Origin: Fermentimonas sp.
GTDB taxonomy: Bacteria > Bacteroidota > Bacteroidia > Bacteroidales > Dysgonomonadaceae
NCBI GenBank assembly: GCA_015478775.1
Contig: JADMKP010000004.1
Coordinates: forward strand, 95,816-159,815
Length of the DNA stretch: 64,000 bases
Direction of reading: 5' to 3'
Shown here one piece after another: positions 18,395 to 26,899 of this stretch. Numbering within the stretch: the stretch's first letter is position 1; every line of letters starts with the position of its first letter. The notes under the pieces are model-generated. The model saw only the letters and a list, made by a program, of their open reading frames with translations. It was not told the DNA's origin and did no database searches. A program made the position numbers and the translations under genes.

Positions 18395-19969
18395 TTATTT
18401 TATTAATGAGTCAGGTTCACATACAACTCTAAAACCGATACCCTTAATGTCTGAGTACCACCATATACTCTTAGGTTGTTGAGGATCTGTTCTCATCCAG
18501 TCATCATGTTCAGTATAACTTCTTGATGCATTTCTTACGTCTGCCGCATCAGAATTATAAAAACCGCCACGAACTACCCACTCATCTCCTACTGTTACAA
18601 TAGGGTCCACAGTACGTGCTCCTCTTTTATTATATGCTTCTGAATCATATTTATCTGAAGTATATTCCATAACGTTACCCAACATATTTTTTAAACCAAA
18701 TGGGTTAGGCATTACTTCGCTTGGCAATTGAGTACGTCCATTGCTATTTTGATTATAAATTACATAAGAACTTATACTATCTGTTTTAGGTTTAAATATA
18801 TTTCTCATAAAACCATGTTCAGAGAAATCTTTTGCACTACCAGGGAAAAAATATGAAGTTTCTTTTCCACCTCTTGCAGCATACTCCCACTCAGCCTCAG
18901 TTGGTAACCTATATTTCTTACCTGTTTTTTCAGATAACCATTGACAAAATGTCTCAGCAGCATAATGAGTCATTGTAATTGCTGGTCGGTCTCCCTGTCC
19001 CCATCCCTGATCGGGATAACCAAAAGGAGGTGTGGGTCCTGAAATAGCATCAACACCCAATGCATTCAAATTATTTTGGTACACCACTTCTGGTGGGGTT
19101 CTTCCTTCACTCATGGTTTCAGAATAGAATGCCCAGTATTGATTCCATGTTGTTTCTACTTCCGCCATAAAAAAGGGACTAACAGTAACCTCATGTTGTG
19201 GAGATTCATCCGGATTACGAAATGGCTCTTTCTCAGGACTTCCCATTTTAAAAGTACCACCATCAATTGCAATCATATTAAAAGAGATAGCAGTTCGAGG
19301 TATTTGCTCTCTGAAATTAGTAAAACGAGTAATATGAGCTGGTTCTGTATAGAAGCTACTACTGTCTACCTCATAGGAACCGGACATCCCTGGTATGCCC
19401 ACCATCTGTCCATGTGCATAATTCGGATTATAATGACCTGCATCCAAGTGACAACTTATACACTGAAGGTCGAGTTTTTCTACATTATCTTCATAATATA
19501 AATGTGCTGTAATACCATCATCTGTTACTCCCAATGGGAATAGGTTTTGATGACATTTCACACATGATTCATTTGGAATATATTTAACAGCATGTTCTAA
19601 TTCAGATTTCATATCCCAATTAAAATCTGCACTATCTTTAGTAATAAATCCCCAAACATCACGAGCTCCTAAAGCAAGTTTTGCAGTATAATGAGCATAT
19701 GTATCATCTTTTGGTGGTAGGTGACAATCAACGCAGTTAACCATAACCCCACTACCATTATTTACGTGAACAGATAGTTCCCAACTTTCTTCTGCATGAG
19801 GGTGCACATGACACATCATACACGATTCGTTTGTAGAAAAATATACCGATGTCTGGTACAATCCAGCCACACATACAACTCCTATTATAATTCCTGTAAT
19901 TAGGAAAAAACCTTTACGTTTATAAAATTTCTTTTTAGGTTTGTTGTTCCTCATTGAAATTCTCGCCAT
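18395..19969 (-). CDS. Tetraheme NapC/NirT/NrfH-type cytochrome c fused to an FGE/SUMF1-like domain
   Basis: A 524-residue fusion. A basic N terminus and one membrane anchor (about 20-44) lead into a NapC-type periplasmic domain with four CXXCH haem sites at residues 50-54, 79-83, 136-140 and 170-174. From about 225 a formylglycine-generating-enzyme-like domain begins (MIAIDGGTFKMGS, GDRPAITMTHYAAETFCQWLS, YRLPTEAEWEYAARGG, MLGNVMEYTSD, GIGFRVVCE). The region WVVRGGFYNSDAADVRNASRS has no cysteines where true FGE has its catalytic pair, so sulfatase maturation is unlikely. NapC-type domains take electrons from menaquinol; here the flow may run to or from the neighbouring exported oxidoreductase. 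It is the first gene of this minus-strand cluster, 110 bp from lplA. Confidence 0.9.
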   Translation of the reverse strand: MARISMRNNKPKKKFYKRKGFFLITGIIIGVVCVAGLYQTSVYFSTNESCMMCHVHPHAEESWELSVHVNNGSGVMVNCVDCHLPPKDDTYAHYTAKLALGARDVWGFITKDSADFNWDMKSELEHAVKYIPNESCVKCHQNLFPLGVTDDGITAHLYYEDNVEKLDLQCISCHLDAGHYNPNYAHGQMVGIPGMSGSYEVDSSSFYTEPAHITRFTNFREQIPRTAISFNMIAIDGGTFKMGSPEKEPFRNPDESPQHEVTVSPFFMAEVETTWNQYWAFYSETMSEGRTPPEVVYQNNLNALGVDAISGPTPPFGYPDQGWGQGDRPAITMTHYAAETFCQWLSEKTGKKYRLPTEAEWEYAARGGKETSYFFPGSAKDFSEHGFMRNIFKPKTDSISSYVIYNQNSNGRTQLPSEVMPNPFGLKNMLGNVMEYTSDKYDSEAYNKRGARTVDPIVTVGDEWVVRGGFYNSDAADVRNASRSYTEHDDWMRTDPQQPKSIWWYSDIKGIGFRVVCEPDSLIK

Positions 19970-20079
19970 TGTAAAATATGATATGAAAAATTTAATTATA
20001 ACTTTTATCTATAGTCTAAAGCTATTTGCCTATAAAAGTAATATATTTTTACACAAAAGAGAAAAATTAGTTGTACTTA

Positions 20080-20808
20080 TTACATTCTATAGTTCCATTC
20101 TCTATTTGTATATTTACTTCTTCTCAACTCTTCAATTAGCTCTATATCACTGTCATGAAGTGTGGCCAGCTCCAAAACATTAAAATAACACAAAAGTCTA
20201 TCTGTTAAATCATCCAAAAAAGTAGAAATAGTCGGAACATCTCTATTTTTATTAAGAAGATAAGTATAGATATTTATAACTGGACTAGGCACTGATGCCG
20301 TTGCTTTTTTTGTAATATCTTTTTGTTTTGATGATAGTGCATTTTGAAGTTTGATTAAATCAGAATGATAAAGTAGTGTTCCGTGATGCAATTCCCGCCC
20401 CTTAGATACATGTGAAGCTGTGCCTGATATCTTATATCCTTCCAACCATATATCTTTTCGTTTACCTACTTCAACAGGAATTTCCATCGAATGAAGTACC
20501 TCTATAATGGGTTCTAAAAATTGTGCGCTTAGTGGTGCACCTGTTTTATCATGTATAAAAGAATAGTTTATATTGCCATTATCATGATATACAGCTCCAC
20601 CCCCCGACATACGTCTAATAATTGTAATGTTGTTATCAATACAATAATCAATATCAACCTCATTCATTATAGCTTGGTTAGATCCAATTATAACACTCGG
20701 ATCATTCTTATATAAGAAAAGGAAATTTTCTCCGGTCTTTTTAAAAAGGTACTCTTCTGCAGAAAGGTTGAATGATGATATAGTGGAAGGAGAAAAAACA
20801 ATGTTCAT
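20080..20808 (-). CDS. lplA: Lipoate-protein ligase A family protein
   Basis: About 242 residues of BPL/LplA fold: NLSAEEYLFK near the start, IIGSNQAIMNEVD, the lipoyl-AMP loop RRMSGGGAVYHD, and YKISGTASHVSKGRELHHGTLL with the catalytic Lys. It would attach free lipoate, or transfer an octanoyl/lipoyl group, to lipoyl domains of 2-oxoacid dehydrogenases or GcvH. It lacks the separate ~90-residue C-terminal domain of E. coli LplA, so activation may need a partner. It is last in the tkt-rpiB-S41-lplA operon, 15 bp after the protease gene. Confidence 0.88.
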   Translation of the reverse strand: MNIVFSPSTISSFNLSAEEYLFKKTGENFLFLYKNDPSVIIGSNQAIMNEVDIDYCIDNNITIIRRMSGGGAVYHDNGNINYSFIHDKTGAPLSAQFLEPIIEVLHSMEIPVEVGKRKDIWLEGYKISGTASHVSKGRELHHGTLLYHSDLIKLQNALSSKQKDITKKATASVPSPVINIYTYLLNKNRDVPTISTFLDDLTDRLLCYFNVLELATLHDSDIELIEELRRSKYTNREWNYRM

Positions 20809-20823
20809 AAATTGATGTTAAAA

Positions 20824-21831
20824 TTAATTACTTAACAATTCACGTGCTTTTTCTATGATGGTATCTCTGTTTTCATCTATATCAACCTGACTCATATTAA
20901 CAAAAACATCTGGTTCTACACCAAATTCAATATGTTCTTTATTTGCATTAAACATTGGAGATGCAGAAAAACGGATTGACCATCCATTTGGCAACTCCGA
21001 GCTAAAAGGTAAGCCACTGCCACCTCCTGTTTTATCACCAATAGTAGTTACATTCTCGGCATGTCTCATAATGCTTACAAACTCATTTGTTGCACTATAA
21101 CAACCTCTATTTGTGAGAATAACAACTGGTTTCTGATATCTTACTCTGTTCGAACTTTCTGTATATCTAGGATATAGCTCAGAAAAATCATTGTGCCGGG
21201 GACCAATTTTATGGGAAATGTAACCTACATGTGTTCGTTCATTAAAAAACCTGCTTGCAATCTTTTCAACATTCGAAAGGCTACCACCTCCATTGTTTCT
21301 TACATCAATTATAAGTCCTTTACAAATTGCCATTCGGTTTAAAATTAGATCTAATCCCGATTCACTGACATCATTAGAGAAGCTGCCATAATAAACATAA
21401 CCAACATTATCTTCTAATATCTTATACCTCATTCCTGAAGTAATACCATAATCCTTTTGAAGATAATTTTTCTGAATCTCACTATCGAAATTAGGAGGGT
21501 AGTTTTCCTGCCACTCCCAGTAACGTGTAATATCATGAGAAGCGGTTAGATTTACATGACCATCCTTTAATTCGGAAAGCATTTCACCCATCAACTTAAA
21601 GAGACTCTCATTACTCATCTCAGATGATATTCTCGATTCGTATTCTTCATAAACACTAGACCAATCAATATCTTTGTATTCAAAAAAACAGTAATTCTTG
21701 TCGATTATACTCCATATAGCTTCAAAGTTGCCTTTGGGGTTATTATCGAACTCCATATTCATATTCATGCAACTCGGTAATAATACTAGTTGCATGAATA
21801 AAAATATGATAGTCTGTTTGGTGAATTTCAT
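20824..21831 (-). CDS. S41 family peptidase, lipoprotein
   Basis: ATG 21831 is chosen over a TTG two codons upstream. A signal sequence ends in the lipobox LLPSC. The mature protein has the S41 tail-specific protease core: GYVYYGSF, LIIDVRNNGGGSLSN, then TNRGCYSATNEF with the catalytic Ser and GDKTGGGSGLP. No clear PDZ domain separates the N-terminal helical part from the core. It is likely a cell-envelope protease of unknown target. It sits 18 bp after rpiB in an otherwise metabolic operon; no functional link is evident. Confidence 0.88.
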   Translation of the reverse strand: MKFTKQTIIFLFMQLVLLPSCMNMNMEFDNNPKGNFEAIWSIIDKNYCFFEYKDIDWSSVYEEYESRISSEMSNESLFKLMGEMLSELKDGHVNLTASHDITRYWEWQENYPPNFDSEIQKNYLQKDYGITSGMRYKILEDNVGYVYYGSFSNDVSESGLDLILNRMAICKGLIIDVRNNGGGSLSNVEKIASRFFNERTHVGYISHKIGPRHNDFSELYPRYTESSNRVRYQKPVVILTNRGCYSATNEFVSIMRHAENVTTIGDKTGGGSGLPFSSELPNGWSIRFSASPMFNANKEHIEFGVEPDVFVNMSQVDIDENRDTIIEKARELLSN

Positions 21832-21849
21832 TAGCAAGATTGCTCTTAA

Positions 21850-22305
21850 TCAGCCACAAGGAATCTTATCTATTCTCCTTTGGTGTCTGCCACCCTCAAA
21901 AGGCGTGTTTATAAACATTTTCAGAATTTCATAAAATTCCTCATCGGTAAGCAATCTGCCTGGGAGAGAAAGAACATTTGCATCATTATGTGATCTGGCA
22001 TAGAAAGCAATTTCAGGCGTCCAGCATAATGCTGCACGTATACCCTGATGCTTATTCATTGTCATATTGATACCATTACCTGAGCCACAAATTGCAATTC
22101 CAAACCTACATTCTCCACTTTCAACAGCTTTAGCCAAAGGGTGTGCATAGTCTGCATAATCACTGCTTTCTGGGGAATTGGTCCCAAAATCAATATATTC
22201 AAGACCCATATTTTCCAAAACTGTTACTAAATAATTCTTCGCATCAAATCCCGCATGGTCTGAAGCCAATCCAATAGGTTTATTTAAATTATCGACTAAT
22301 GACAT
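21850..22305 (-). CDS. rpiB: Ribose 5-phosphate isomerase B
   Basis: A full-length 151-residue RpiB/LacAB protein. It has IGLASDHAGFDAKN at the N terminus, DYADYAHPLAKAV, the catalytic-cysteine loop AICGSGNGINM, and the late RSHNDANVLSLPGR. It interconverts ribose 5-phosphate and ribulose 5-phosphate in the cytoplasm. It follows tkt by 32 bp, the standard pentose-phosphate pairing in Bacteroidetes. Confidence 0.96.
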   Translation of the reverse strand: MSLVDNLNKPIGLASDHAGFDAKNYLVTVLENMGLEYIDFGTNSPESSDYADYAHPLAKAVESGECRFGIAICGSGNGINMTMNKHQGIRAALCWTPEIAFYARSHNDANVLSLPGRLLTDEEFYEILKMFINTPFEGGRHQRRIDKIPCG

Positions 22306-22337
22306 AATTTACTATTTTTTAATTTCTCATATCGCTC

Positions 22338-24362
22338 CTATAAAATTTTCTTAACTTGATCATAAATATTTTGTCCTGTATATCCAAGTTTCTGATCTAA
22401 TATAGTATAAGGAGCAGAAAATCCAAATGAATTCATTCCCCATACTGCACCGTCTCCTGCAACTAGTCCTTCTAATGTAACAGGTAGTCCTGCAGTAAGA
22501 CCAAATTTCTTTTTTCCTTTAGGTAACACCAAATCCTGATATTCTTGGGGTTGTGATCTGAATAACCCCTCAGATGGTACAGATACAATTCTCACCTTTA
22601 CACCATCATTCCTAAGCAACTCTGCGCCTTCTACCAATGTAGAAACTTCAGATCCCGAAGCAAGTAAGATAACATCATAGTTTTCGTCATCTTCTACAAT
22701 GTAAGCTCCTTTGGATGCTTGCAATGATTCTTCATATCTGGATCCCTTAGCTGGTAAATCTTTTATGTTTTGTCTTGAAAGAATTAATCCTGTAGGAGAA
22801 TTACTATTTTCTAAAGCCATTTTCCAAGCTACGGTTGTTTCATTAACATCTGCAGGACGAAGCACCAGCATAGAGTTATTGCCAGAGTGATTTTGCAGTT
22901 TCTCTAAAAGACGAATCTGAGCTTCTTGCTCTACAGGCTGGTGTGTTGGACCGTCTTCTCCCACGCGGAAAGCATCATGAGTCCATATAAATATTACAGG
23001 AGTCTCCATAATTGCAGCAACGCGTATCGAAGGCTTCATATAATCTGAAAACGCGAAGAATGTTCCGCAAGCGGGAATAACACCTCCATGTAGACTCATA
23101 CCTATACTTAAGCATGACATAGTAAACTCCGAAACACCAGCTTGTAAAAATGCACCTGAAAAATCTCCTTTTGCGAATGCTGTTGTTTCTTTTAGGAAAC
23201 CATCTGTCTTATCTGAATTAGAGAGATCGGCAGAAGCTACAATCATATTTTCTACTTGTTTTGCCAATTCACTCAAAACAGTTGCAGAAGCAGCTCTTGT
23301 TGCTGCATTTGGTTTTTGTTGTATCGCTTTCCAATCAATATTTGGCAACTCTCTAGAAAACCATTTGTTTTTTTTCTCGGCCAAAGTGGGATTTTCTTTT
23401 TCCCATACATTTTCATTCTCTTTCTTGGCGGCCACAATAGCTTTTAAATCTTCCATTCTTTTAGCATAAAGTTCTTCAACTTCACTAAAAATAACAAAAG
23501 GATTATCAGGATTACCTCCCAGATTCTTTATTGTCTGATCAAAATCAGCTCCAGCGGCACTCAATGGCTGGCCATGAGTTGAAACTTGACACTCAAATGA
23601 AGTACAATCTACTGTTAAAGCGCCTCTTCCCATTATTGTATCACCAATAATTAGAGTTGGTTTATCTTTTTCTGCTTTTGCGTCTGTTAAAGCTTGGCGT
23701 ATCTGATCAACATCATTACCGTCAATCTTAATCACTCTCCAGTTCCAAGCTTCATATTTTTTTCCAACATCTTCACTTGTTACCACATTGGTGGTAGATG
23801 AAAGTTGAATTTCATTGGAGTCATAAAACATTATTAAGTTATTCAACCCTAAATGTCCGGCTATTCGACCAACTCCCTGTGATATTTCTTCCTGAACTGA
23901 TCCATCTGAGATGTAGCTGTAAATAGTATGATCCATTGTATCACCTAAACGATTCTGAAGGAACTTAGCAGCTATTGCGGCACCTGCTGCAAACGCATGA
24001 CCTTGACCAAGTGGACCCGATGTGTTTTCAATTCCTCTATTTAAATCTATTTCAGGATGTCCTGGAGTTGGACTTCCCCATTGTCTAAAGTTTTTTAATT
24101 CATTTAAAGAGAACTTCCCGCTTAAACATAGAACAGAATAAAGCATTGCTGACATATGTCCTGGATCAAGAAAAAACCTGTCTCTCGATGCCCAACGAGG
24201 ATTCTCGGGATCGTACTCTAAAAACTCTGTGAATAAAACATTTATAAAATCAGCTCCTCCCATGGCACCGCCAGGATGTCCTGATTTAGCCTCCTCAACC
24301 ATCGATGCTGATAAAATTCTGATGTTATCAGCTGCTTTATTCATTAATGCACTATTGTTCAT
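22338..24362 (-). CDS. tkt: Transketolase
   Basis: A full-length 674-residue transketolase. It shows GHPGGAMGGADF, DPGHMSAMLY and LGQGHAFAAGAAIA in the N-terminal domain, the thiamine-diphosphate motif starting SDGSVQEEISQG, and the central pyrimidine domain with HDAFRVGEDGPTHQPVEQ. It moves two-carbon units between ketose and aldose phosphates. It heads the tkt-rpiB-S41-lplA operon and has its own -7 box at 24408-24415, divergent from the TrmH-family gene. Confidence 0.97.
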   Translation of the reverse strand: MNNSALMNKAADNIRILSASMVEEAKSGHPGGAMGGADFINVLFTEFLEYDPENPRWASRDRFFLDPGHMSAMLYSVLCLSGKFSLNELKNFRQWGSPTPGHPEIDLNRGIENTSGPLGQGHAFAAGAAIAAKFLQNRLGDTMDHTIYSYISDGSVQEEISQGVGRIAGHLGLNNLIMFYDSNEIQLSSTTNVVTSEDVGKKYEAWNWRVIKIDGNDVDQIRQALTDAKAEKDKPTLIIGDTIMGRGALTVDCTSFECQVSTHGQPLSAAGADFDQTIKNLGGNPDNPFVIFSEVEELYAKRMEDLKAIVAAKKENENVWEKENPTLAEKKNKWFSRELPNIDWKAIQQKPNAATRAASATVLSELAKQVENMIVASADLSNSDKTDGFLKETTAFAKGDFSGAFLQAGVSEFTMSCLSIGMSLHGGVIPACGTFFAFSDYMKPSIRVAAIMETPVIFIWTHDAFRVGEDGPTHQPVEQEAQIRLLEKLQNHSGNNSMLVLRPADVNETTVAWKMALENSNSPTGLILSRQNIKDLPAKGSRYEESLQASKGAYIVEDDENYDVILLASGSEVSTLVEGAELLRNDGVKVRIVSVPSEGLFRSQPQEYQDLVLPKGKKKFGLTAGLPVTLEGLVAGDGAVWGMNSFGFSAPYTILDQKLGYTGQNIYDQVKKIL

Positions 24363-24407
24363 AAGAAATTGATATAATATATAGGTTTAAAATTATTTGA
24401 TTTGTTA

Positions 24408-24415
24408 CAAAGATA
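24408..24415 (-). promoter_or_regulatory. -7 promoter box for the tkt operon
   Basis: The minus strand reads TATCTTTG, 46 bp before the tkt start, in the 111-bp divergent intergenic region. Confidence 0.6.
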
Positions 24416-24446
24416 GTGTTTTTTTATTTGTATGAGATAAAATAAG

Positions 24447-24454
24447 TACTTTTG
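24447..24454 (+). promoter_or_regulatory. -7 promoter box for the TrmH-family methyltransferase gene
   Basis: TACTTTTG fits TAnnTTTG and ends 19 bp before the ATG at 24474, leaving only a very short leader. Confidence 0.5.
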
Positions 24455-24473
24455 ATAATCATAAGAAATTGAT

Positions 24474-25229
24474 ATGGGTTTAAGTCACAATAAAATAAAA
24501 TACATTAAATCTCTTAAAGAGAAAAGGTTTCGCAGTAAATACAAATGCTTCGTCGCTGAAGGAGAAAAACTTGTTTTTGATTTGATGGAAACTTGTAAAT
24601 GCCAAATGATTGCAGCATTGCCTGGCATCTTATCTTTACATAAGGAGATAGCTGCAGAAGAGATTATAGTAGCTTCTGAGGTTGAATTAGACAGAGCAAC
24701 ATCACTTAAAACAGCTCCTGCTGTAATTGCAGTTTTTTATCAACCACAATCAGACATTAACCTACAATCTTTTAACACAAGTTTAAATCTTATTCTTGAT
24801 GGAGTACAAGACCCGGGTAATGTAGGAACAATTGTAAGGATTGCAGACTGGTTTGGCATTAATAATATATTTTGTTCGTTTGACTGTGCTGATGTATTTA
24901 ATCCAAAAACGGTTCAAGCCACAATGGGTTCAATAGCTAGGGTAAGGGTGACTTATACTGATATATTCGCACTCATTACTAAAAGCAATAACATTCCTGT
25001 TTATGGCACCTTTTTAAGAGGCAAAAACATCTATGAAGAATCACTTTCCAAAAATGGATTAATAGTAATGGGAAGCGAAGGAAAAGGAATTAGCCGTGAA
25101 ATTGATAAACTAGTGACTGATCGTTTGTTTATACCATACTTCCCTGTAGACAACAAATCATCTGAATCATTAAATGTAGCAGTAGCAACAGCCATTACAT
25201 GCTCAGAGTTTCGAAGAAGACATTTCTGA
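24474..25229 (+). CDS. TrmH/SpoU-family RNA 2'-O-methyltransferase
   Basis: About 251 residues. An N-terminal substrate-binding domain (KYIKSLKEKRFRSKYKCFVAEGEK) is followed by a trefoil-knot SPOUT domain with motif 1 LDGVQDPGNVGTIVRIADW, motif 2 IVMGSEGKGIS and motif 3 SLNVAVATAI. It transfers a methyl group from SAM to a ribose 2'-O in rRNA or tRNA; the exact nucleotide cannot be read from the sequence. Divergent from tkt. Confidence 0.92.
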   Translation: MGLSHNKIKYIKSLKEKRFRSKYKCFVAEGEKLVFDLMETCKCQMIAALPGILSLHKEIAAEEIIVASEVELDRATSLKTAPAVIAVFYQPQSDINLQSFNTSLNLILDGVQDPGNVGTIVRIADWFGINNIFCSFDCADVFNPKTVQATMGSIARVRVTYTDIFALITKSNNIPVYGTFLRGKNIYEESLSKNGLIVMGSEGKGISREIDKLVTDRLFIPYFPVDNKSSESLNVAVATAITCSEFRRRHF

Positions 25230-25257
25230 TTAGTATATAACATTTAAACACAAAAAA

Positions 25258-25281
25258 ATCACGTATTGACTAATACGTGAT
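25258..25281 (-). terminator. Intrinsic terminator downstream of tRNA-His
   Basis: A perfect 10-bp stem (25258-25267 with 25272-25281) and a 4-base loop. On the minus strand it runs into a stretch of seven T residues. It could also weakly end the + strand methyltransferase gene, which stops 29 bp away. Confidence 0.8.
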
Positions 25282-25310
25282 CACCTAAAACTAATCTAAT
25301 GAGAATGAAA

Positions 25311-25329
25311 GACTCCCACAAAGGGAGCC
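25311..25329 (-). terminator. Short hairpin immediately 3' of tRNA-His
   Basis: CTCCC at 25313-25317 pairs with GGGAG at 25323-25327, with one further G-C pair across a mismatch. It lies two bases past the tRNA 3' end. The following T-run on the minus strand is weak, so it may serve in 3' processing instead of termination. Confidence 0.4.
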
Positions 25330-25331
25330 TG

Positions 25332-25406
<75 letters not shown>

Positions 25407-25423
25407 ATTTTTATTTTCGAGTG

Positions 25424-25431
25424 CAAAGATA
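25424..25431 (-). promoter_or_regulatory. -7 promoter box for tRNA-His
   Basis: The minus strand reads TATCTTTG, 17 bp from the tRNA 5' end, the right distance for a short leader. Confidence 0.6.
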
Positions 25432-25512
25432 TAATAATTTTATCAATACACATAAAGTTTCTCCAAAATTTAAAATTTATGGATTAGAAAATTATTCATG
25501 CAAAAAATTTAG

Positions 25513-25520
25513 TATATTTG
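25513..25520 (+). promoter_or_regulatory. -7 promoter box for the bifunctional nuclease gene
   Basis: TATATTTG fits TAnnTTTG and lies 30 bp before the ATG at 25550. This supports the start at 25550 over the longer upstream open frame. Confidence 0.55.
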
Positions 25521-25549
25521 ATCCAGCTATTAATAAAAGAACCAGATTA

Positions 25550-26146
25550 ATGGAGATTAAAAGAATTAAACTATCAATATTGGGAATATCATTTAGCCAG
25601 GTACAGGCAGGAGCTTACGCACTCATCTTTTCAGAAGAAAATGGTATTCGACGTCTCCCGATAGTCATCGGAACACCAGAAGCTCAATCCATTGCAATTG
25701 TAATGGAAGGTATTACACCCCCCAGACCACTATCACATGATTTAATTAGTTCAATATTCAAAGAACTAAATATTGATTTAATTGAAGTTCTCATATATAA
25801 GTTTGAAGAAGGTGCTTTTTTCTCTGAGCTTTTATTAGAGCAAAACGGAATCGAATTCAGAATTGATTCTCGTACATCAGACGCAGTTGCATTGGCTATT
25901 CGAACCAACTCTCCAATATATACTACAGAAGAGATTATGAAAAATATGGCTATTGTTTTTGATGAACAATCAGCTTCTGATCATATAGACCCGTTTAAAG
26001 ATGAAACAGTTAAAAACGAAGAGGAATTATCAGATCTTCGTCTCGATGCACTAAAACTTCGTTTGCAAGATGCAGTTAGTGAAGAAAACTATGAATTGGC
26101 TACGCGCTTACGTGACGAAATTAACAGAAGAGAGAATAGATCCTGA
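25550..26146 (+). CDS. Bifunctional nuclease (BFN/DUF151) domain protein with UVR motif
   Basis: The start at 25550 gives MEIKRIKLSILGIS, the usual N terminus. A longer frame to 25421 would cross the promoter box and add an unconserved tail. Residues 5-135 form the BFN/DUF151 domain (YALIFSEENGIRRLPIVIGTPEAQSI, RPLSHDLI, IDSRTSDAVALAIR). Residues 160-195 carry a UvrB/UvrC-type UVR motif (LRLQDAVSEENYELATRLRDEI). The domain has been tied to DNase/RNase activity in other organisms; a role in stress or DNA metabolism is likely but not shown here. It is 12 bp upstream of rsmE. Confidence 0.88.
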   Translation: MEIKRIKLSILGISFSQVQAGAYALIFSEENGIRRLPIVIGTPEAQSIAIVMEGITPPRPLSHDLISSIFKELNIDLIEVLIYKFEEGAFFSELLLEQNGIEFRIDSRTSDAVALAIRTNSPIYTTEEIMKNMAIVFDEQSASDHIDPFKDETVKNEEELSDLRLDALKLRLQDAVSEENYELATRLRDEINRRENRS

Positions 26147-26158
26147 TTTTATAAAGTG

Positions 26159-26869
26159 ATGTCAGACACACTATTTTATAGTCCCGATATAATAAATAAC
26201 CCTCAATTACCCGAAATTGAGTCTCATCATTGTGTAAAGGTATTACGTATGCGAAATGGCGATTTGCTTACTGTAACCGATGGAAAGGGCCATTTTTATC
26301 AATGCACTTTAATTGATGCCAACCCCAAACATAGTACCATAAGCATAATTAATAAAATCGATGTTAAACAGCCAAGAAATTTCATCCTTCATGTTGCATT
26401 TGCTCCTACAAAACAAATGGACAGAAACGAATGGTTCGTAGAAAAAGCAACTGAAATCGGAATAGATAGGTTAACCCCAATTATTTCAAATTACTCAGAA
26501 CGTAAAGAGATAAAATTTGAAAGGCTTATAAAAACGGCTATTTCTGCTATGAAGCAATCGCAGCAACCTTTTTTACCACAAATTGATGAAACAGTAAGTT
26601 TTAATGATTTCATCAAGCTTCCATTTAAAGGAAATAAGTACATAGCTCACTGTTATGAAACACCAAAAACACCTCTTACACAAATATATAAAAAAGGAGA
26701 AAATGCATTAATATTAATAGGACCCGAAGGCGATTTTAGTGAGGAGGAAGTTGAAAGAGCAATAAATAGTGGTTTTAGTCCTATTAGTCTTGGCGAGTCG
26801 CGATTAAGAACTGAAACAGCTTCATTAGTTGCTACTCACACTATACACGTAATAAATAGTTTATCTTAA
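26159..26869 (+). CDS. rsmE: 16S rRNA (uracil-1498-N3)-methyltransferase RsmE
   Basis: ATG 26159 is preferred to the GTG immediately before it. The 236-residue protein has the RsmE layout: an N-terminal PUA-like domain (SHHCVKVLRMRNGDLLTVTDG), then a SPOUT knot with EKATEIGIDRLTPI, ILIGPEGDFSEEEVE and SLGESRLRTETAS. It methylates N3 of U1498 in 16S rRNA using SAM. The upstream BFN gene ends 12 bp away, so they are probably co-transcribed. Confidence 0.95.
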   Translation: MSDTLFYSPDIINNPQLPEIESHHCVKVLRMRNGDLLTVTDGKGHFYQCTLIDANPKHSTISIINKIDVKQPRNFILHVAFAPTKQMDRNEWFVEKATEIGIDRLTPIISNYSERKEIKFERLIKTAISAMKQSQQPFLPQIDETVSFNDFIKLPFKGNKYIAHCYETPKTPLTQIYKKGENALILIGPEGDFSEEEVERAINSGFSPISLGESRLRTETASLVATHTIHVINSLS

Positions 26870-26899
26870 TTAAAAATCATTTATAATATAGCATCAATC

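Noticed and set aside
19076..19501. A 141-codon plus-strand open frame inside the cytochrome fusion gene
   Set aside because: Antisense to a strongly supported CDS with conserved haem motifs; composition is that of the complement, and no start context or homology is recognisable.
18395..19969. NrfH of an ammonia-forming nitrite reductase system
   Set aside because: The haem domain is similar, but no nrfA pentaheme gene is present and an FGE-like domain is fused instead.
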